This document shows positions 13,740-15,980 of a stretch of DNA of 15,980 nucleotides, piece after piece. The notes below the pieces were generated by a model that saw only the letters and a list, made by a program, of their open reading frames with translations, was not told where the DNA came from and did not search any database. Each line of letters begins with the position of its first letter. The first letter of the stretch is position 1. Made by a program: the position numbers and the translations under genes. This DNA is from Competibacteraceae bacterium UBA3908 (GTDB taxonomy: Bacteria > Pseudomonadota > Gammaproteobacteria > Competibacterales > Competibacteraceae): assembly GCA_002391525.1 (NCBI GenBank), contig DGFE01000243.1:1-15980 (forward strand), read 5' to 3'.

Positions 13740-15197
13740 ATGCAGGCGTTGATTTTCGCCGACCGGCTGGGCCGGGAACTGGAGCCGCTGACCGACCGGA
13801 CTTGTGTGGCGTTGCTGCCGGTGGTGGGCAAGCCGGTGCTGGAGCACGTCCTGGAAGCCCTGGTCGCCGCGGGCCTGCGCCGGGCGGTCGTCGCGATTTC
13901 GCCGTTCGCCGGGGAACTGCGAGCCATGATCGGGGATGGCAGCCGCTGGGGAATGCGGCTGGACTATGTTCTCACACGCGGCGAGGAACATCCCGATGCA
14001 GTGGTGGAGCGTTGCCAGCCACGTCTGGATGGCGAACTGCTGGCTTTGCGGGGCGATGTGCTGCACGGCGCCCGGCTCGCTGAGTTTTTGCGACTGGCCG
14101 ACGCGGTGGCCGGTCCGATGGTGTACGGCCGGGCGTCGGGGGCGCCGGTCAGTCTGAGCCTGCATCGCGCCGGGGGTCGGGGTGGGCTGGAACTGTTGCG
14201 CTGGCCCGGCGCACCGACCGCCGTTCCGCCGGTCTGGCCGGTGGTGGAGCTGCCGGGAGCGGCCCTGAACCGGTTGGAATCGTTACGCGCCTATCATCGA
14301 GCCAATCTCGACGCCGCCGCTGGCCGCCTGCCGGAGTTGCTCGCGCCGGGCCGGCAGGTGGCGCTGGGTTTGACCGTGGGCCTGCATTCCCGCATATCGC
14401 CGCGCAGCCTCCGCCAGGGCGTCGCTTTTGTCGGCAGGCATTGCCGGATCGAAGCGAGCGCCGAATTCCACGGCGAGGTGGTCGTCGCCGACCGGGTGAT
14501 CGTGGATCGCCTGGCCACGCTGCGGGACAGCGTGGTGTTGTCGGATACCTACATCGGTGAACTGGTGGAGGTGCGCAACGCCATCGTCCGGGGCAATCAA
14601 CTGCTTCGGGTCGATAGCGGCACGGTGTTGTCCGTGGCCGAAACCTTTCTGCTGGCCGATTTGCGCGAAGTGACCTTGAGTGGAACCCTGGCCGAGCCGT
14701 TCAATCGCTTGCTGGGGGTGATCCTGCTGGGACTGTCGCTGCCGTTGTGGCCGCTGGCGCTGGCCGCCGCCCTGACCGCGAATCCCCGGCAACCGTTGCG
14801 CGAGACGCGGTTGCGCGGCAACCGGCTGGAGTTCGACGAATTCGGCGCGCGACGGCGGGTGTTCAGCGCCTGGGAATGGGCGACTTCGATCCCCGTGCTG
14901 CGGTATCTGCCGCGGTTGCTGGCGGTGGTGAGCGGCGATCTGCGACTGGTGGGCACGGAGCCTCTGACTCCGGAGCAGGCCGACAGCCGGTCGGAGGAGT
15001 GGGAGCGGCTGGGCGATCAGGCGCCAGCCGGTTTGATCGGTCCGACCCAGTTGACGCTGCCCGGAGACGCGCCCCGCGAGGAGCGATTGATGAGCGACGC
15101 CTTTTACGCCCGCCAGCGCAACGTCGGCAGGGATCTGCGCTACCTGCTGCAAGGCTTGGGTACGCTGTTTACCCCCCGAGCCTGGTGGGCGGGCTGA
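13740..15197 (+). CDS. Fusion of degenerate nucleotidyltransferase, beta-helix and degenerate PGT
   Basis: A 485-residue three-part protein. Residues 1-205 resemble NDP-sugar pyrophosphorylases (ALLPVVGKPVLEHVLEAL, and LALRGDVL with the metal-binding Asp106), but the glycine-rich loop reads DRLGRELEPLT and the catalytic PK is replaced by CV (22-23). Residues about 206-305 have the hexapeptide-like periodicity of a left-handed beta-helix (VAFVGRHCRI, VVVADRVIVDR). Residues about 318-485 resemble a PGT core: a hydrophobic helix at 323-345 and LPRLLAVVSGDLRLVGTEPL at 390-409, with the catalytic pair replaced by Arg388-Tyr389 and no KFRSM. The start lies 3 bases after the preceding stop. No enzymatic step can be safely assigned. 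A sugar-nucleotide-binding scaffold at the membrane is the most economical guess. Confidence 0.8.
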   Translation: MQALIFADRLGRELEPLTDRTCVALLPVVGKPVLEHVLEALVAAGLRRAVVAISPFAGELRAMIGDGSRWGMRLDYVLTRGEEHPDAVVERCQPRLDGELLALRGDVLHGARLAEFLRLADAVAGPMVYGRASGAPVSLSLHRAGGRGGLELLRWPGAPTAVPPVWPVVELPGAALNRLESLRAYHRANLDAAAGRLPELLAPGRQVALGLTVGLHSRISPRSLRQGVAFVGRHCRIEASAEFHGEVVVADRVIVDRLATLRDSVVLSDTYIGELVEVRNAIVRGNQLLRVDSGTVLSVAETFLLADLREVTLSGTLAEPFNRLLGVILLGLSLPLWPLALAAALTANPRQPLRETRLRGNRLEFDEFGARRRVFSAWEWATSIPVLRYLPRLLAVVSGDLRLVGTEPLTPEQADSRSEEWERLGDQAPAGLIGPTQLTLPGDAPREERLMSDAFYARQRNVGRDLRYLLQGLGTLFTPRAWWAG

Positions 15198-15235
15198 TTC
15201 CTGTTCGATGATTTTTTCCGACCGAAGGAGGTGGC

Positions 15236-15907
15236 ATGGAACCGGGTTTTTGGCACGAACGCTGGGAGCGGGCCGAGATCGGCTTTCACCAGCGGGAGAT
15301 CAATCTTCATCTCCAGCAGTTCTGGAACCGGCTGGGATTGCGGTCCGGACAGCGGGTGTTCGCGCCGCTGTGCGGCAAAAGTCGGGACCTGCTGTGGCTG
15401 GCGGGCGAGGGGCATCCCGTGACCGGGGTGGAAATCAGTCCGGTCGCGGTCGAGGCATTCTTCCGCGAGAACGGCTTGCAGCCGCGGCGCTGGCGGGACG
15501 GCGCCTTCGAGGTTTGGGAGGAGGATGAAATTCGCATCCTGCTGGGCGATTTTTTCGCCCTGGAGCCGCGCCAGCTCGCCGATGTCGCCGGCGTCTACGA
15601 CCGCGCCTCGCTGATCGCGCTGCCGCCGACGATGCGCGAACGCTATGCCCGCAAGCTGGAGACGGTCCTGCCAGCCGGCGTCCAGGTGCTGCTGGTGACG
15701 CTGGAATACGACCAGTCGGCGTTGGCGGGGCCGCCGTTCGCGGTCGGCGAGGCGGAGGTGCGGGCGCTGTACGCGCCGGCGCACGAGGTGGAGTTGCTCT
15801 ACACCCGCGATGCCCTGTCGGAAGAATCGCGCTGGCGGGAGCGCGGCCTGACCTGGTTGCTGGAAAAGGTCTATCGGCTGACGCATCGCGCGGATGTCGG
15901 ACAGTGA
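15236..15907 (+). CDS. tpm: Thiopurine S-methyltransferase-family protein
   Basis: A 223-residue SAM-dependent methyltransferase of the bacterial TPMT family, which methylates thiopurines and, in some bacteria, selenium or tellurium compounds. The N-terminus has the hallmark FWHERWERAEIGFHQREINL (residues 5-24). The SAM-binding block RVFAPLCGKSRDLLWLAGEG follows, then VTGVEISPVAVEAFF and YDRASLIALPPTMRERYA. The length is typical. The start is clear: GAAGGAGG lies 5 bases before the ATG. The stop overlaps a GTG that begins the next gene (GTGA), suggesting coupled translation. Physiological substrate is unknown; detoxification of chalcogen oxyanions is one known role in relatives. Confidence 0.95.
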   Translation: MEPGFWHERWERAEIGFHQREINLHLQQFWNRLGLRSGQRVFAPLCGKSRDLLWLAGEGHPVTGVEISPVAVEAFFRENGLQPRRWRDGAFEVWEEDEIRILLGDFFALEPRQLADVAGVYDRASLIALPPTMRERYARKLETVLPAGVQVLLVTLEYDQSALAGPPFAVGEAEVRALYAPAHEVELLYTRDALSEESRWRERGLTWLLEKVYRLTHRADVGQ

Positions 15908-15980
15908 CCGGCGCGCTGTCGCCGGCGGCGGTCGTGCTGCGGATTTTTCTGCCGTTCGCCGCCGGCTATTTCCTGTCTTA
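15904..15980 (+). CDS. Probable MFS transporter, 5' end only
   Basis: From the GTG overlapping the tpm stop, an open frame of 25 codons runs to the end of the window: MTGALSPAAVV then LRIFLPFAAGYFLS. The latter looks, from memory, like the start of the first membrane helix of a common MFS permease group, in which a similar LPF..GYFLSYL segment opens the protein. With only 25 residues the family call is tentative. The GTGA overlap with tpm suggests that the two form an operon. Confidence 0.5.
   Translation, partial: MTGALSPAAVVLRIFLPFAAGYFLS

Noticed and set aside
1..15980. CRISPR array, tRNA, rRNA or insertion sequence
   Set aside because: No regularly spaced long repeats, cloverleaf-forming segments, rRNA-conserved blocks, transposase motifs or paired terminal inverted repeats were seen. 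The only transposon-derived sequence is the library adapter.

Overview
The window looks like a metagenomic or isolate contig from a GC-rich proteobacterium, most likely a gammaproteobacterium. The basis is the gene content (proteorhodopsin-family pump with a crtEIBY operon, an STAS/response-regulator set, bacterial TPMT) and the high GC of most coding regions. Family or genus cannot be fixed from sequence alone. Bases 1-19 are identical to the Nextera transposase mosaic-end adapter, so the left edge is a library artefact and the first gene is cut there.

Region 1 (20-6191, all on the minus strand) is a light-energy module. Reading in the direction of transcription: an unrecognised 215-aa protein, a microbial rhodopsin, then crtE, crtI, crtB and crtY with overlapping ends. 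CrtE makes GGPP, CrtB phytoene, CrtI lycopene and CrtY beta-carotene, the precursor of retinal. A beta-carotene cleavage dioxygenase (blh) would be expected beyond crtY but lies outside the window if present. The rhodopsin is a DTN type: Asn replaces the usual carboxylic proton donor of helix C, and helix B contains no histidine. The rhodopsin and 215-aa genes and their flanks are visibly poorer in GC than their neighbours, and the flanks hold short repeats that may be regulatory.

Region 2 (6549-9212, plus strand) holds a single-domain STAS anti-anti-sigma protein, a response regulator whose long helical extension ends in a C-terminal membrane anchor, and a Gln/Glu-rich coiled-coil protein with an N-terminal membrane anchor. 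Together they look like a membrane-associated signalling or scaffolding set.

Region 3 (9349-15197) is a cell-surface polysaccharide segment with two inserted-looking neighbours. It contains galE, a convergent 4HBT thioesterase, an Sfp-type phosphopantetheinyl transferase, and a tight run of three sugar-transferase genes. Each of these three carries a polyprenyl-phosphate glycosyl-1-phosphate transferase (PGT) core. Only the middle one has the catalytic Asp-Glu pair. The first is a degenerate PGT fused to a WecG/TagA/CpsF glycosyltransferase. The third is a degenerate nucleotidyltransferase, a beta-helix and a degenerate PGT in one chain. This triad is, with the DTN rhodopsin, the most unusual content of the window.

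Region 4 (15236-15980) holds a thiopurine S-methyltransferase-family gene (tpm) and the first 25 codons of what looks like an MFS transporter, translationally coupled through a GTGA overlap.
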